Assembly (NCBI RefSeq): GCF_049801095.1
Contig: NZ_JBNAGH010000001.1
Coordinates: 558,001-622,000 of the forward strand
Length of the DNA: 64,000 nucleotides
Source of the DNA: Dinoroseobacter sp049801095
Lineage (GTDB): Bacteria; Pseudomonadota; Alphaproteobacteria; Rhodobacterales; Rhodobacteraceae
Reading direction: 5' to 3'
Position numbers and translations under genes: made by a program. The number at the start of each line of letters is the position of its first letter. The stretch's first letter is position 1. The notes beneath the pieces are model-generated. The model did no database searches. It saw nothing but the letters and a program-made list of their open reading frames with translations, and was not told where the DNA came from. Below are positions 43,652 to 52,815 of this stretch, in pieces.

Positions 43652-44001
43652 CAGGTCATTCTCCGTCTCGATTTGGCGCTGACCCTAGGGGGAGGGAAAT
43701 GTGCTGCAAAGCAGAATCCGGAAAATTTGCAAACTTTGTGAAATAATTGAATTGCGAATTGCAAAATAGCATATACAGGCGTGGAGATTTCCGTTTTCAC
43801 GTGTATTCCCAAGAAGATAAAGGATGCCAGCCGCACCCACGGCCACGCAAAGAACAGAAAGCACGGCACCGCCCCGGTATAATTTTTGCTCAAACGTGGA
43901 GCAGTTTGCGCAATACGTGACAATTCGCCCCTGCAGAGGATGCACAACCCCTCTGCACCAGTGCAGTGGACTCTCCCCCATTCGAGGCATAGCAGGGATC
44001 T
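43652..44001. other. Divergent intergenic region pccB / MFS transporter
   Basis: 350 bases without a supported gene. The pccB-proximal side holds the PccR-type sites. A perfect TATAAT lies at 43878-43883 on the plus strand but no good -35 box is placed before it. A minus-strand frame with a hydrophobic stretch at 43685-43990 is probably not coding. Confidence 0.4.
43726..43765 (-). promoter_or_regulatory. PccR/ScfR operators upstream of pccB
   Basis: Four half-sites in two pairs: TTTGCAAA (43726-43733) with TTTGTGAAA (43735-43743), and TTGCGAA (43752-43758) with TTGCAAA (43759-43765). PccR of Rhodobacter sphaeroides recognises TTTGCAAA-type repeats. The sites lie 75-115 bases before the pccB ATG, where activator or repressor contact with the promoter is plausible. 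Confidence 0.75.
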
Positions 44002-45237
44002 ATGCCTCCGTCGCTCCAGACCCGGTTCCTCAACCGCAACACCCCGCCTCATATCACCACGCTGGTGCTTATGGCGGGGATTGCGGCTTTGACGATGAAC
44101 GTATTCCTGCCCTCCCTGCCGGGGATGACGGCGTATTTCGCCACCGATTATGCGGTGATGCAGCTGTCGGTCTCGCTCTATCTGATGGCGACGGCGGTTC
44201 TGCAACTGGTCGTTGGCCCCCTCTCGGACCGCTACGGGCGGCGACCGGTGCTCTTGGTCTCCACGGGGCTTTTCGGCCTTGCAACGCTCGGCGCGCTCTA
44301 TGCGCCGAATGTCGAGGTTTTCCTGGCCTGCCGCATGGCGCAGGCGATCATCGCCTCCGGGCTCGTGCTTAGCCGGGCCATCGTGCGCGACATGGTGGGA
44401 CAGGCCGAGGCCGCCTCGCTCATCGGCTATGTCACCATGGGCATGGCGCTGGTGCCAATGATCGGCCCGGCCATGGGTGGCGCGCTGGATGAGGCCTTTG
44501 GCTGGCGGGCGAGCTTCTGGCTGCTGCTGGCCTGCGCGGTCGGGCTCTTTGCGCTGATCTGGGCGGATCTGGGCGAGACCGCCAAGACAACATCCGCCAG
44601 CTTCAAGGCGCAATTCGCCGAGTACCCGGAGCTTCTGCGGGCGCGGCGCTTCTGGGGCTATGTGGCGGCGTCGGCCTGCGCCTCGGGCGTATTCTTCGCG
44701 TTTCTCGGCGGCGCGCCCTATCTCGGATCCGAGGTGTTCGGGCTGACCCCGACCACGCTCGGCATCTATTTCGGCGCGCCCGCCTTTGGCTACATGACGG
44801 GGAACTTCCTCTCGGGGCGCTACTCGCAAAGCTTCGGGGTCAACCGGATGATCTTCTGGGGATCGATGATCACGACCGTGGGGATGAGCCTGTCGATCCT
44901 GATCTATGCCCTGGGCCTGACCCATCCCCTGACCTTTTTCGGCCTCGTGACCACCGTGGGGCTGGGCAATGGCATGATCATCCCGAACGCTATCGCAGGC
45001 ACGCTGTCGGTACGCCCTCATCTGGCGGGCACGGCGAGCGGGCTCGGCGGGGCGATCATGGTGGGCGGGGGCGCGGCCATGTCCGTGCTGGCCGGCGTCA
45101 TCCTGCCCCTGGGCACGGGACCCTATCCGCTGCAGATCCTGATGGTGATCACCTCGATCGGCTCGACCCTCTCGGTGATCTACGTCATGCGCCGCGAAGG
45201 GCAACTGGCGCAGGATGCGCAGGACGCCGAGGCCTGA
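44002..45237 (+). CDS. MFS transporter, Bcr/CflA subfamily
   Basis: A 411-residue, 12-helix major-facilitator drug:H+ antiporter. Motif A is GPLSDRYGRRPVLL after helix 2. The segment FLPSLPGMTAYFATDYAVMQLSVSLYLMATAVLQLVVG is typical of the Bcr/CflA group that exports bicyclomycin or chloramphenicol-like compounds. Substrate unknown. ATG at 44002 has AGGGAT just upstream. It lies between pccB and pccR and may share the divergent control region. Confidence 0.87.
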   Translation: MPPSLQTRFLNRNTPPHITTLVLMAGIAALTMNVFLPSLPGMTAYFATDYAVMQLSVSLYLMATAVLQLVVGPLSDRYGRRPVLLVSTGLFGLATLGALYAPNVEVFLACRMAQAIIASGLVLSRAIVRDMVGQAEAASLIGYVTMGMALVPMIGPAMGGALDEAFGWRASFWLLLACAVGLFALIWADLGETAKTTSASFKAQFAEYPELLRARRFWGYVAASACASGVFFAFLGGAPYLGSEVFGLTPTTLGIYFGAPAFGYMTGNFLSGRYSQSFGVNRMIFWGSMITTVGMSLSILIYALGLTHPLTFFGLVTTVGLGNGMIIPNAIAGTLSVRPHLAGTASGLGGAIMVGGGAAMSVLAGVILPLGTGPYPLQILMVITSIGSTLSVIYVMRREGQLAQDAQDAEA

Positions 45238-45257
45238 CGCCCCTCTGGACCCCGGAG

Positions 45258-45286
45258 TTTGCAAATACTAGACAGGTGTTAGCAAA
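45258..45286 (+). promoter_or_regulatory. PccR/ScfR sites upstream of its own gene
   Basis: TTTGCAAA at 45258-45265 and TTAGCAAA (one mismatch) at 45279-45286, 21 bases apart, i.e. two helical turns, on the same face. The second ends 14 bases before the regulator's ATG, so autorepression is likely. Confidence 0.7.
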
Positions 45287-45300
45287 CATGCGGAGCGGCC

Positions 45301-46695
45301 ATGGCCACCCAGAAACTCTATGCCGGTGCCAAGCTGCGCGAGACCCGCACGGGGCTTGGCCTGACCCAGAAGCTCTTCGCCGAGAAGCTCGGCGTCTCCC
45401 TGCCCTATCTCAACCAGATGGAGAACAACCATCGCCCGGTCTCCAGCACGGTCTTGCTGGCCCTAGCGCAGGAGTTCGGCTTCGACGTCACGCAGCTCAG
45501 CACCGGGGAGGCGGAACGGCTGGTCACCGATATGCGCGAGGCGCTGGCGGATCCGGTCTTCGGCGAGGGCGCGCCGCCCTTGGCCGATCTGCGGCTGGCC
45601 GCCTCGAACGCGCCTGCCCTGGCGCGCGCCTTTCTCGAGCTGCACCGCACCTATCGCCAGACCCATGAACGCCTTGCCTCGCTGGACGAGGCGCTGGGGC
45701 GCGAGGGGTCGAGCCTGCAGCCCTCCCCCTGGGAAGAAGTGCGGGATTTCTTCCACTATTGCGACAATTACATCGATGCCGTGGATCGCGCGGCTGAGCA
45801 TATCGCGGCTCAGATCGAAGGCGATCTGGAGGCGGGCGCGCGCCGCCTGCTGAGCCGCAAGGGCCTCGCCGTGCAGTATCAGGACATCCCAGAGCTGCGG
45901 CAGTTCAATGACCGCTCCGGCGTGCTGACCCTCTCGACCCGGGCCGCAGCACCCACGCGGCGGTTTCAGCTCCTGGTGCAACTGGGGCTGGTCGGGCAGA
46001 ACGAACTGCTCGAGGCGACCCTCGATCTCGCCCGGTTCCAGACCGAGGAGGCCCGCGCCATCGCCAAGCTGGGTCTGGCGAATTACTTCGCGGGGGCGGT
46101 CCTGCTGCCTTACCGGGAGTTTCAGGCCGCCGCCGCCGAAACCCGCCACGATCTGGAGCGGCTCGCCGACCGCTTCGGCGCCTCGATCGAGCAGGTCGCC
46201 CATCGTCTCTCGACCCTGCAACGACCGGGCGCCAAGGGCGTGCCGTTCTTCTTTGTGCGGGTGGACCAAGCCGGGACGATCACGAAACGCCACTCGGCCA
46301 CGCGGCTGCAATTCGCGCGCTATGGCGGGGCCTGCCCGCTTTGGAACGTGCACCAGGCGTTTGAGACGCCCGGGCGGTTCCTGCGACAACTAGCCGAGAC
46401 CCCGGACGGGGTGCGCTACCTGTGTCTGGCGCGCGACGTGTCAAAGACCGGTGGCAGCTGGGGCGCGCCCACACGGCGCTACGCCATCGGGCTCGGCTGC
46501 GAGCTGCGCCATGCGCCTGCGCTGGTCTATGCGGACGGGCTGGATCTCGGGCAGGATTTCGAGCCGATCGGGATCTCTTGCCGGATCTGCGAGCGGCGGC
46601 AATGCCACCAACGCTCCGTCCCACCACTGGAACGGAAGATCAGCGTCGATCCCAGCCTGCGCGGCACCCTGCCCTATCAGATCGATACGGCCTGA
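45301..46695 (+). CDS. pccR: Short-chain fatty acyl-CoA regulator PccR (ScfR family)
   Basis: A 464-residue regulator. The N-terminal XRE helix-turn-helix is KLRETRTGLGLTQKLFAEKLGVSLPYLNQMENNHRPV (residues about 10-47). An ImmA/IrrE-like domain and the DUF2083 C-terminal domain with CRICERRQCHQRSVPPL follow, which together define the ScfR family. In Rhodobacter sphaeroides the homologue PccR senses propionyl-CoA and controls pcc genes. The adjacent pccB and the TTTGCAAA sites before pccB and before this gene make the same role very likely here. ATG at 45301 follows GGAG. Confidence 0.9.
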   Translation: MATQKLYAGAKLRETRTGLGLTQKLFAEKLGVSLPYLNQMENNHRPVSSTVLLALAQEFGFDVTQLSTGEAERLVTDMREALADPVFGEGAPPLADLRLAASNAPALARAFLELHRTYRQTHERLASLDEALGREGSSLQPSPWEEVRDFFHYCDNYIDAVDRAAEHIAAQIEGDLEAGARRLLSRKGLAVQYQDIPELRQFNDRSGVLTLSTRAAAPTRRFQLLVQLGLVGQNELLEATLDLARFQTEEARAIAKLGLANYFAGAVLLPYREFQAAAAETRHDLERLADRFGASIEQVAHRLSTLQRPGAKGVPFFFVRVDQAGTITKRHSATRLQFARYGGACPLWNVHQAFETPGRFLRQLAETPDGVRYLCLARDVSKTGGSWGAPTRRYAIGLGCELRHAPALVYADGLDLGQDFEPIGISCRICERRQCHQRSVPPLERKISVDPSLRGTLPYQIDTA

Positions 46696-46700
46696 GCCGG

Positions 46701-46943
46701 TCAGACGGCGGCCGTCAGCATCCCATAGATCTCATCCTTGAGCTGCATCCGGCGGCGGCGCATCTCATCCTCGGCGGTGGGCGAGACGGCCTCGATCCGC
46801 TCCTCGGCCCGGTGCACCGCGCGATTGACGTCGTGATACTCCGTGCAGAGCTTGGCGAAATGCGCGTCCGAACTGCGCAGCTGCGAAATCAGGTCCACCT
46901 TGTCCGGAAACTCTTCGGCCAATTCATGCGGCGTGTGAGACAT
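46701..46943 (-). CDS. YdcH family (DUF465) protein
   Basis: An 80-residue helical-hairpin protein. MSHTPHELAEEFPDKVDLISQLRSSDAHFAKLCTEYHDVNRAVHRAEERIE is the standard YdcH pattern, with the later MRRRRMQLKDEIYGML end helix. Function unknown in the family. ATG at 46943 follows GGGAG; an upstream start is rejected because the DUF465 pattern begins here. Confidence 0.9.
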   Translation of the reverse strand: MSHTPHELAEEFPDKVDLISQLRSSDAHFAKLCTEYHDVNRAVHRAEERIEAVSPTAEDEMRRRRMQLKDEIYGMLTAAV

Positions 46944-47030
46944 CCATCCACTCCCTTTCCTGTTATGCCCACCCAGCCTAAGCCGCGCGCGTTCCGCGAC
47001 CTTGATCCCCGTCAAACAGGGGCGGAAATC

Positions 47031-47933
47031 TCAGGTCTTTGTGTCGGAAACCGACGGGGTGATGCCGGCCTTGCGCAGCCGCGCCTCGCGCCAGGACAGA
47101 AAGGAGATCGCGGCCACGATCAGCCCGCCGCCAAGGATGACATAGCTGTCGGCGGCCTCGCCAAAGACCAGCGCGCCGAGGGCCGTGGCCCAGATGAGCT
47201 GCAGGAAAGTGACCGGCTGCGTGACCGAGAGGGGCGCGGCCTGGAAGGCGAGCGTCATGGTGTAGTGCCCGAGCGTGGCGAAGCAGGCGACGCCAAAGAG
47301 CACGGCGAGCTGCAAGGGGCTCGGCGTCACCCAGACCGCCAGCGCGAAAGGCGCCAGCCCCAGGGACACGGTGATCGAGAGCCCGGCGACGACGACGCTC
47401 GGCGAAACATCCGCCACCAGCCGCTTGGCCAGCAGGTAGCTGATGGCAAAGCCCAGCGCCGTGCCCAGCATGGCGAAGTGACCGGGCGAGAGTTCGCGAA
47501 AGCCCGGGCGCAGGATGATCAGCGCGCCGATCAGCGCCACGCAGATCGCGGCGATCCGGCGAAAGGCCATCCGCTCCCCGAGAAAGAGCGCGGCGCCGAT
47601 GGTTACATAGACCGGCGAGAAATAGTTCATCGCCGTCACCTCGGCGATGGGGATCTGGGTCATGGCAAAGAACCAGCAGATCACCGCGCCTGTATGGACC
47701 ACACCCCGGGCTGCAAAGATCCCCAGATCCTTGCGCGGGATCCGGGTCCGCAAGAGCGTGCCGAGCACCGGCAGCACGAAAACGAGACCTAGGATGTAGC
47801 GGAGAAAAGCCGCCTGCGCCGCCGGAACGTCCGAGCCGATGGACTTCACCAGGGCGGTCACCGCCACGAAACTCAGCCCGGTGGCCACCATCCAGAAGAT
47901 GCCAGCAAGTGGCCTGGGTTGCGTGCTTTCCAT
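47031..47933 (-). CDS. DMT superfamily (EamA) transporter
   Basis: A 300-residue protein with ten membrane helices in two EamA repeats. The first repeat runs about residues 8-140 (VAVTALVKSIGSDVPAAQAAFLRYILGL, VTAMNYFSPVYVTIGAALFLGERM), the second about 150-285 (QPVTFLQLIWATALGALVFGEAADSYVILGGGLIVAA). Substrate unknown. ATG at 47933 was chosen because the first helix starts soon after; the longer frame adds a low-quality N-terminus. Confidence 0.87.
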   Translation of the reverse strand: MESTQPRPLAGIFWMVATGLSFVAVTALVKSIGSDVPAAQAAFLRYILGLVFVLPVLGTLLRTRIPRKDLGIFAARGVVHTGAVICWFFAMTQIPIAEVTAMNYFSPVYVTIGAALFLGERMAFRRIAAICVALIGALIILRPGFRELSPGHFAMLGTALGFAISYLLAKRLVADVSPSVVVAGLSITVSLGLAPFALAVWVTPSPLQLAVLFGVACFATLGHYTMTLAFQAAPLSVTQPVTFLQLIWATALGALVFGEAADSYVILGGGLIVAAISFLSWREARLRKAGITPSVSDTKT

Positions 47934-47988
47934 GGGCGAGGCGTGCCATGAAAGCCCGGGGCGGCGCAAGGCCGCTTGGCGTGCCGGG

Positions 47989-48855
47989 CTACTCGGCTTG
48001 ACCCGCCGCGAAGCCCGAAACCATCTCGGCCACAGTGGCCTTGTATTGCCGCCGTGCGGGCTTGTTGAGCTCGTCGATCCGGTGGCCACCGCCCTTGATG
48101 AGACGCACGGACATCTCGGCCCCGGCGGCCTCCATCATCTGCACCGTTTCCTCAACCGAGCGGGCATTGTGCTGGGACACGCCCTTGGTGCCGACGCCGC
48201 CCTGGGCAGGCTGGTTCTCATCCTCGGTGCCGTGCAGGTGGAGGATCCGCAGACCACTCAGATCCGCGTTGCAGGCCGGGATTGCCGGAGTGCCGGAGAT
48301 GGCGATCACCCGTTTGGCCAGCCTGGGACGCTCACAGACCAGTTTATAGGCCATCATCGCGCCGTTCGAATGGCCGACAATCGTCACGCGCTCCGGATCC
48401 GTGATGCCCTCGGCCACAAGCCGGTCCACCAGCCCCGACAGGTACTCCACATCCCGGGCGGTGGTATCGAGCATCCCCCGCCCCTTCAGCCCCGCATTCC
48501 AGGCGTTCATCCCGCCCTTACGGGTCACCAGTGGCCCCTGACGGTTGAGCTTCAAACGCGACCCTGTGGGGTAGAGCACGTTGAACCCGAACCGCTCCGC
48601 CGCCTTGTCGAGCCGGAGCGTGTCATACATCTTCTCGCCGCTCTGAAACCCGCCATGGAGGACCATGACCAGCGGCGCGGCCTCCCCCGCCACGCTTTTG
48701 GCACGGTAGAGGAGTGCATCACGTCCCTCGCTCTGGATCTCGCTGAGATTGCGCGCCGAAGCGCCCGCAAGCCCGAAGGTCACGACGCTGAGCAGCGCCA
48801 GGAAAATGGATTTGATCAGGGCTCTGAGAAGGGGGAAGCGTCGTCTCCGCGCCAT
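47989..48855 (-). CDS. Exported PHB depolymerase-like esterase (LpqC type)
   Basis: A 288-residue alpha/beta hydrolase with an N-terminal signal or anchor helix (LIKSIFLALLSVVTFGLAGASA). The nucleophile elbow is GHSNGA, after the oxyanion-region LVMVLHGGFQSG. The acid and histidine lie in LHLHGTEDENQP and GGGHRIDELN. It resembles LpqC/esterase PHB depolymerases, which hydrolyse polyhydroxybutyrate or related esters outside the cytosol. The exact substrate is not settled. Confidence 0.83.
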   Translation of the reverse strand: MARRRRFPLLRALIKSIFLALLSVVTFGLAGASARNLSEIQSEGRDALLYRAKSVAGEAAPLVMVLHGGFQSGEKMYDTLRLDKAAERFGFNVLYPTGSRLKLNRQGPLVTRKGGMNAWNAGLKGRGMLDTTARDVEYLSGLVDRLVAEGITDPERVTIVGHSNGAMMAYKLVCERPRLAKRVIAISGTPAIPACNADLSGLRILHLHGTEDENQPAQGGVGTKGVSQHNARSVEETVQMMEAAGAEMSVRLIKGGGHRIDELNKPARRQYKATVAEMVSGFAAGQAE

Positions 48856-48885
48856 TGGGCTGTCTCCGTATCCGGGGTCGGGGCG

Positions 48886-49521
48886 CTAAAGGCCCTCGGC
48901 GACCTGCGCGCCCCCAAGGAGCAGCTTGGCCGCCAATCCCCACATGGTGAGTGCGATCACGAGATCAAGGATCTGCCAGGATCGGGGCTTGGCAAAGACC
49001 GGCGTCAGGAGCCGCGCACCATAGCCCAGCGCAAAGAAGAAAAGCGCGCTGGCGCAGGCCGCACCGATGCCGAACGCCGCCTCAGCCCCGGGAAAGCGCG
49101 TCGAGAGCGCACCGAGCAGGATCACCGTGTCGAGATAGACATGAGGGTTCAGCCAAGTGAGCGCGAGACAGGTGATCAGGGCCGCGCGCAGCCCGCCTGC
49201 CGTCCCTTCGGCGGGCGACAGGGTCGCGCCCCCGCGCAGGGCGTCCCGGAAATGCTTGATCCCGTACCAGATCAGAAAGGCTGAGCCCGCGATGACAAAG
49301 GCCGGGGCAACGCCGGGGAAGCGTTCTGCCATGATCTCAAAACTGCTGACGCCCAGGGCGATAAGCAGGGCATCGGACAGGGCGCAGGTCAGGCAGATCG
49401 CGAAGACATGCTCGCGCCGCAGCCCCTGTCGCAGAACGAAGGCATTCTGTGCCCCGATGGCGAGGATGAACTGCGTGCCGATCAGAAACCCGGCACCGGC
49501 GGCGGCAAGATGGGTGGGCAT
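48886..49521 (-). CDS. LysE/ArgO family amino-acid exporter
   Basis: A 211-residue membrane protein with six helices. GAQNAFVLRQGLRREHVFAICLTCALSDALLIALGV is the LysE/ArgO signature, and LALTWLNPHVYLDTVILLGA is the second. It probably exports arginine or lysine. It lies upstream of the esterase gene on the same strand. Confidence 0.9.
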   Translation of the reverse strand: MPTHLAAAGAGFLIGTQFILAIGAQNAFVLRQGLRREHVFAICLTCALSDALLIALGVSSFEIMAERFPGVAPAFVIAGSAFLIWYGIKHFRDALRGGATLSPAEGTAGGLRAALITCLALTWLNPHVYLDTVILLGALSTRFPGAEAAFGIGAACASALFFFALGYGARLLTPVFAKPRSWQILDLVIALTMWGLAAKLLLGGAQVAEGL

Positions 49522-49565
49522 GACGGGAACTCTGGGCGGGAACTCTTTGGGGCGAGGCGACAGGC

Positions 49566-50234
49566 CTAGCCCGGACCGACCGCCGGGTCCAGCGCTCTTT
49601 GCCGGCGCCAGATCTCGAACGCCGCGAGATAGGGGACATAGAAGGCAAACATCTGGATCTGGTCGAAAAGCCCGGTGAACTCCTGTGTCGAGCCCCAGCC
49701 GCCCGTGACCGCATACCAGAGCCCGTAATGGATCCGGTAGATCCAGGAGGCAAGCGCCAGCAGGATCAGCCGGATCGCCCAGTCGCGATGTTGCGAGATC
49801 CGGCGGGCGCGGGCATGACGAAAGGTCTGGGCTGCCGCCCAGAGCATGAGGAGGCCATAGAGCGCAAACCCCGCGGACATGAGCGACCCGCCGATCGTGC
49901 CCACGCGCGCAATGAAGACCAGCCCGCCCAGGGCCGTCAGCCCCGCAGCGGCCACAAGGATGCGTCCCAAGCTTCGGTGCAGGCCCGGCCAGCGCCGGCG
50001 CAGGGCTGGCAGGGCCTGCACGAGCACCAGCGCCGTCAGCCCTGCCCCGCTCAGCATGTGCAGCGAGAGCGCGGTCTCAGCTCCCCGGGCGCCCGTAGAA
50101 TAGAGGTAGCTCTCGGCGCTCAGATCCTCCGTCAGCCCGCGCCAGCCGAAGAGGGCCGCATAGACCGCGAAGGGCAGCGCGAGCAGCCAGATCAGTCCCA
50201 GCGCGCCGATACGCAGCCAAGCGGGCGCGGTCAC
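49566..50234 (-). CDS. DUF2306 membrane protein
   Basis: A 222-residue membrane protein with about seven helices. The pattern LHMLSGAGLTALVLVQALPALRRRWPGLHRSLGRILV and HRDWAIRLILLALASWIYRIHYGLW matches DUF2306. Two conserved histidines lie at the membrane faces, as in some heme-binding cytochrome b561-like folds, but no binding is shown. The GTG start overlaps the SLC13 stop (GTGA), which supports coupling. Confidence 0.83.
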   Translation of the reverse strand: MTAPAWLRIGALGLIWLLALPFAVYAALFGWRGLTEDLSAESYLYSTGARGAETALSLHMLSGAGLTALVLVQALPALRRRWPGLHRSLGRILVAAAGLTALGGLVFIARVGTIGGSLMSAGFALYGLLMLWAAAQTFRHARARRISQHRDWAIRLILLALASWIYRIHYGLWYAVTGGWGSTQEFTGLFDQIQMFAFYVPYLAAFEIWRRQRALDPAVGPG

Positions 50235-52009
50235 AGGGGCCAGACCAGCAGGATCATCGGCACCGAGACCGCGACGATCAGGATCTCAAGCGGCAGGCCC
50301 AACCGCCAGTAATCGCCAAAGCTGTAGCCGCCGGGCCCGAGGATCAATGTGTTGTTCTTGTGTCCGATGGGCGTGAGGAAGGCCGCCGAGGCCGCCACGG
50401 CCACCGCCATCAGGAACGGGTCGGGCGAGGCGCCCAGAACCCGGGCCATCTCGATCCCCACAGGGGCGGCGACGATGGTCGTGGCCGTGTTGTTGAGCAC
50501 ATCCGACAGGGTCATGGTCACCACCATCAGCACCGTCAGGACCACCCAGCCCGGCAGGCCCTCGGTCAGACCCAGAAGCCCTCCGGCCAGAAGCTGCGTG
50601 CCGCCGGAGCTTTCCAGCGCGGCCCCGAGCGGGATCATCGAGCCCAGCAGGACTACCACCGGCCATTCGATATGGGTATAGAGCTCGGCCACGGGCAGGA
50701 TCTTCAGCAGGACATAAGCCATGGCCACCAGCCCCAGCGCCACGGGCAGATAGACGAGCCCAAGTGCGGCCGCCGCCACCGCTCCGGCAAAAAGGCCGAT
50801 CGCCGCCCATGTCTTGGCCCCTTGGGTCACTCGCGCCCCGCGATCTGCCAGGGGCAGCACACCGAGCCAGTCGAGCACCTCGTCTTTCGCTTCGGAGGGC
50901 ACGAGCAGAAGCAGGATATCCCCCGCCTCGATCTCGGTCTTGCGCACCTGCTTGGTGATCCGCGCGCCCTTGCGCGCCACCCCCATCAGGACCGTGCGCT
51001 GCCGCCAGGCAAGGCCAATCGCCTGGGCGCTTCGCCCGGCGATGCGCGCGGTGTCGGGCACCACGGCCTCCACAAAGCTCACCCCGCTGCCATCATCCTT
51101 GAGCGCGTCCAGCCGCTTGGCATCGGAGAAGTCGAGCTTCAACGCCGTACGGAACTCATCGAGCGGCTCCGGCTGAGCCTCCAGCACCAGCGCATCTCCG
51201 GCAGCGATCTTCAGATGCCGCGCCGCGAAGCGCCGCTTGCCGTCGCGGATTACCCCGAGGATCGCCACATCCGCGCGCTCCGCCTCATCAAAGAGATCGC
51301 TCAGGGGTTGGCCGATCAGCGCGCTGTCTTCGGGGACGGTCAGCTCGGCGATGTAGTCGGCGAATTGCTCCAGCCCCGCGCCAGGCTTGGCCGCACCTTC
51401 TCGCTGCGGGATCAGCCGCCAGCCGATCAGAGCGACAAACGCCATGCCCGCCAGTGCCGCCACCCCGCCCACGGGCGCGAAGTCGAACATGCGGAAGGGG
51501 GTGCCGACCGTCTCTTCGCGGATCGAGGCGATGATGATGTTGGGCGGTGTCCCGATCAGCGTCGCCATCCCCCCGAGGATGGTCGCGAAGCTGAGCGGCA
51601 TGAGGCTGAGCCCCACCGCCCGCCCGGCCTTGCGCGCCGTCGCAATGTCCACGGGCATCAGGAGGGCCAGGGCCGCCACATTGTTCATGAAGGCCGAGAG
51701 CACCGCCCCCACCGCCCCCATCATCGCGATATGCGCCCCCAGCCCGCGCGACGCATCCACCAGTGTCCGCGTGATCAGGAGCACCGCGCCCGAGCGCACC
51801 AGCCCCGCCGAGACCACCAGTACCAGCGCCACCACAAGCGTGGCCGGGTGGCCAAAGCCGGAGAACGCCTCCGCCGTGGGGACCACGCCCAGCACAACCC
51901 CGATCAGCAACGCCGAGAAGGCCACGATATCATAGCGGATCCGCCCCCAGAGGAGCATCCCGAACACCACCCCGAAGAGCGTGAAGAGCACGATCTGATC
52001 AGACGTCAT
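50231..52009 (-). CDS. SLC13 family permease with RCK_C domains (copy 1)
   Basis: A 592-residue permease. About twelve membrane helices are split by a cytosolic region with two TrkA-C (RCK_C) domains (residues about 210-385, including DSALIGQPLSDLF and AGDALVLEAQPEPLDEF). The N-terminal half has MNNVAALALLMPV and GTPPNIIIA, conserved in DASS/ArsB-like transporters. The C-terminal SDVLNNTATTIVAAPVGIEMA, HKNNTLILGPGGYSFGDYWRLG is similar to the second copy at 60151. Substrate unknown (dicarboxylate, sulfate or other anion). Confidence 0.9.
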   Translation of the reverse strand: MTSDQIVLFTLFGVVFGMLLWGRIRYDIVAFSALLIGVVLGVVPTAEAFSGFGHPATLVVALVLVVSAGLVRSGAVLLITRTLVDASRGLGAHIAMMGAVGAVLSAFMNNVAALALLMPVDIATARKAGRAVGLSLMPLSFATILGGMATLIGTPPNIIIASIREETVGTPFRMFDFAPVGGVAALAGMAFVALIGWRLIPQREGAAKPGAGLEQFADYIAELTVPEDSALIGQPLSDLFDEAERADVAILGVIRDGKRRFAARHLKIAAGDALVLEAQPEPLDEFRTALKLDFSDAKRLDALKDDGSGVSFVEAVVPDTARIAGRSAQAIGLAWRQRTVLMGVARKGARITKQVRKTEIEAGDILLLLVPSEAKDEVLDWLGVLPLADRGARVTQGAKTWAAIGLFAGAVAAAALGLVYLPVALGLVAMAYVLLKILPVAELYTHIEWPVVVLLGSMIPLGAALESSGGTQLLAGGLLGLTEGLPGWVVLTVLMVVTMTLSDVLNNTATTIVAAPVGIEMARVLGASPDPFLMAVAVAASAAFLTPIGHKNNTLILGPGGYSFGDYWRLGLPLEILIVAVSVPMILLVWPL

Positions 52010-52039
52010 CGGGCGTCCTTGGCGAGAAAACGAAGCGGC

Positions 52040-52528
52040 TCACAGATGGGGCCCGCGCGGGCGGCGCCCGTCTTCCTGCATCTTCTCGATGGTGCGGACC
52101 GTGTTCGGCATAAACCGCCCGCGCGGCTTGGCCTCGGCCCACCATTGCCGCGCGCCCGGAGGCGACAAAAGATCGAGAAAGAGGTTATGCACCGCGATCT
52201 CCAGGTCTCGCATCTGCGACGGGACCGTGCCGCTATGCTTCTCGAAATTGCCGATGATGTGGATCTCCTGCTCCAGGTAGTGGCCGTAGGAGAGCTTCTC
52301 GGCCTCGGTCAGGCTGGTGTAAACCGCATTCCCCCGCACAACCAGATCAGCCATGGCAGGATCATTGGTCGTCGCCTTGAAACTCGTCAGGCTTTCCAGC
52401 AGGTGGCGCCAATTGCTCAACCCGGTCTCGCGGTTCTGGATCCGCAACTCGAAGGCGAGAAAGAGCAGCGAAGCGATGACCCCCGCCGCGGCGATCAGGT
52501 CGGCTATGGCAGCGAGCTGGGCAAGCAT
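52040..52528 (-). CDS. Small membrane-anchored hypothetical protein
   Basis: A 162-residue protein with one N-terminal hydrophobic helix (LIAAAGVIASLLFLAFELRIQNRE) and a soluble helical remainder (MADLVVRGNAVYTSLTEAEKLSYGHYLEQEIHIIGNFEKH). Similar anchored proteins with a helical body occur widely without a known role. It lies 30 bases upstream of the SLC13 permease gene on the same strand. Confidence 0.75.
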   Translation of the reverse strand: MLAQLAAIADLIAAAGVIASLLFLAFELRIQNRETGLSNWRHLLESLTSFKATTNDPAMADLVVRGNAVYTSLTEAEKLSYGHYLEQEIHIIGNFEKHSGTVPSQMRDLEIAVHNLFLDLLSPPGARQWWAEAKPRGRFMPNTVRTIEKMQEDGRRPRGPHL

Positions 52529-52815
52529 GGGGCGCGGCTCCGGGTTGTTTCGCGTTCCGCGAGCTTAGCGCCGCTGCGGTGGTCCGAGCAACACGCCCGT
52601 CCCGCGCGCGCGAGCCTGGGACACGACCGACGACCCCCACGCCGCTGCGCGCGAGCCGCCAGCTCGTCGGGGCTGCATGGGCCCGGCGTCCCGCCAAGCC
52701 CTGTCAGCGCCCGGGCAGCCTTTGGTCAAAACCCGCGCTGCCCCCATTGCCGATCCCTATCCAAGTGCGCTATCTCAGCGCTCAACTTCGATTGAGACCA
52801 TCCGGGGAGCGTGCC

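Noticed and set aside
41150..43741. 863-residue plus-strand open frame over the pcc genes
   Set aside because: It is opposite pccB and ridA, has no recognisable domain, and its composition is that of a reverse-complement shadow.
43685..43990. Minus-strand frame with a hydrophobic helix (LSVLCVAVGAAGILYLLG)
   Set aside because: It lies over the pccB control region, lacks a credible start and has no relatives I recognise. Also the TATAAT at 43878-43883 lacks a matching -35 box.
50360..52795. 811-residue plus-strand open frame over SLC13 copy 1
   Set aside because: It is antisense to a permease with clear motifs; its Q/R/H/P-rich content is typical of shadows.
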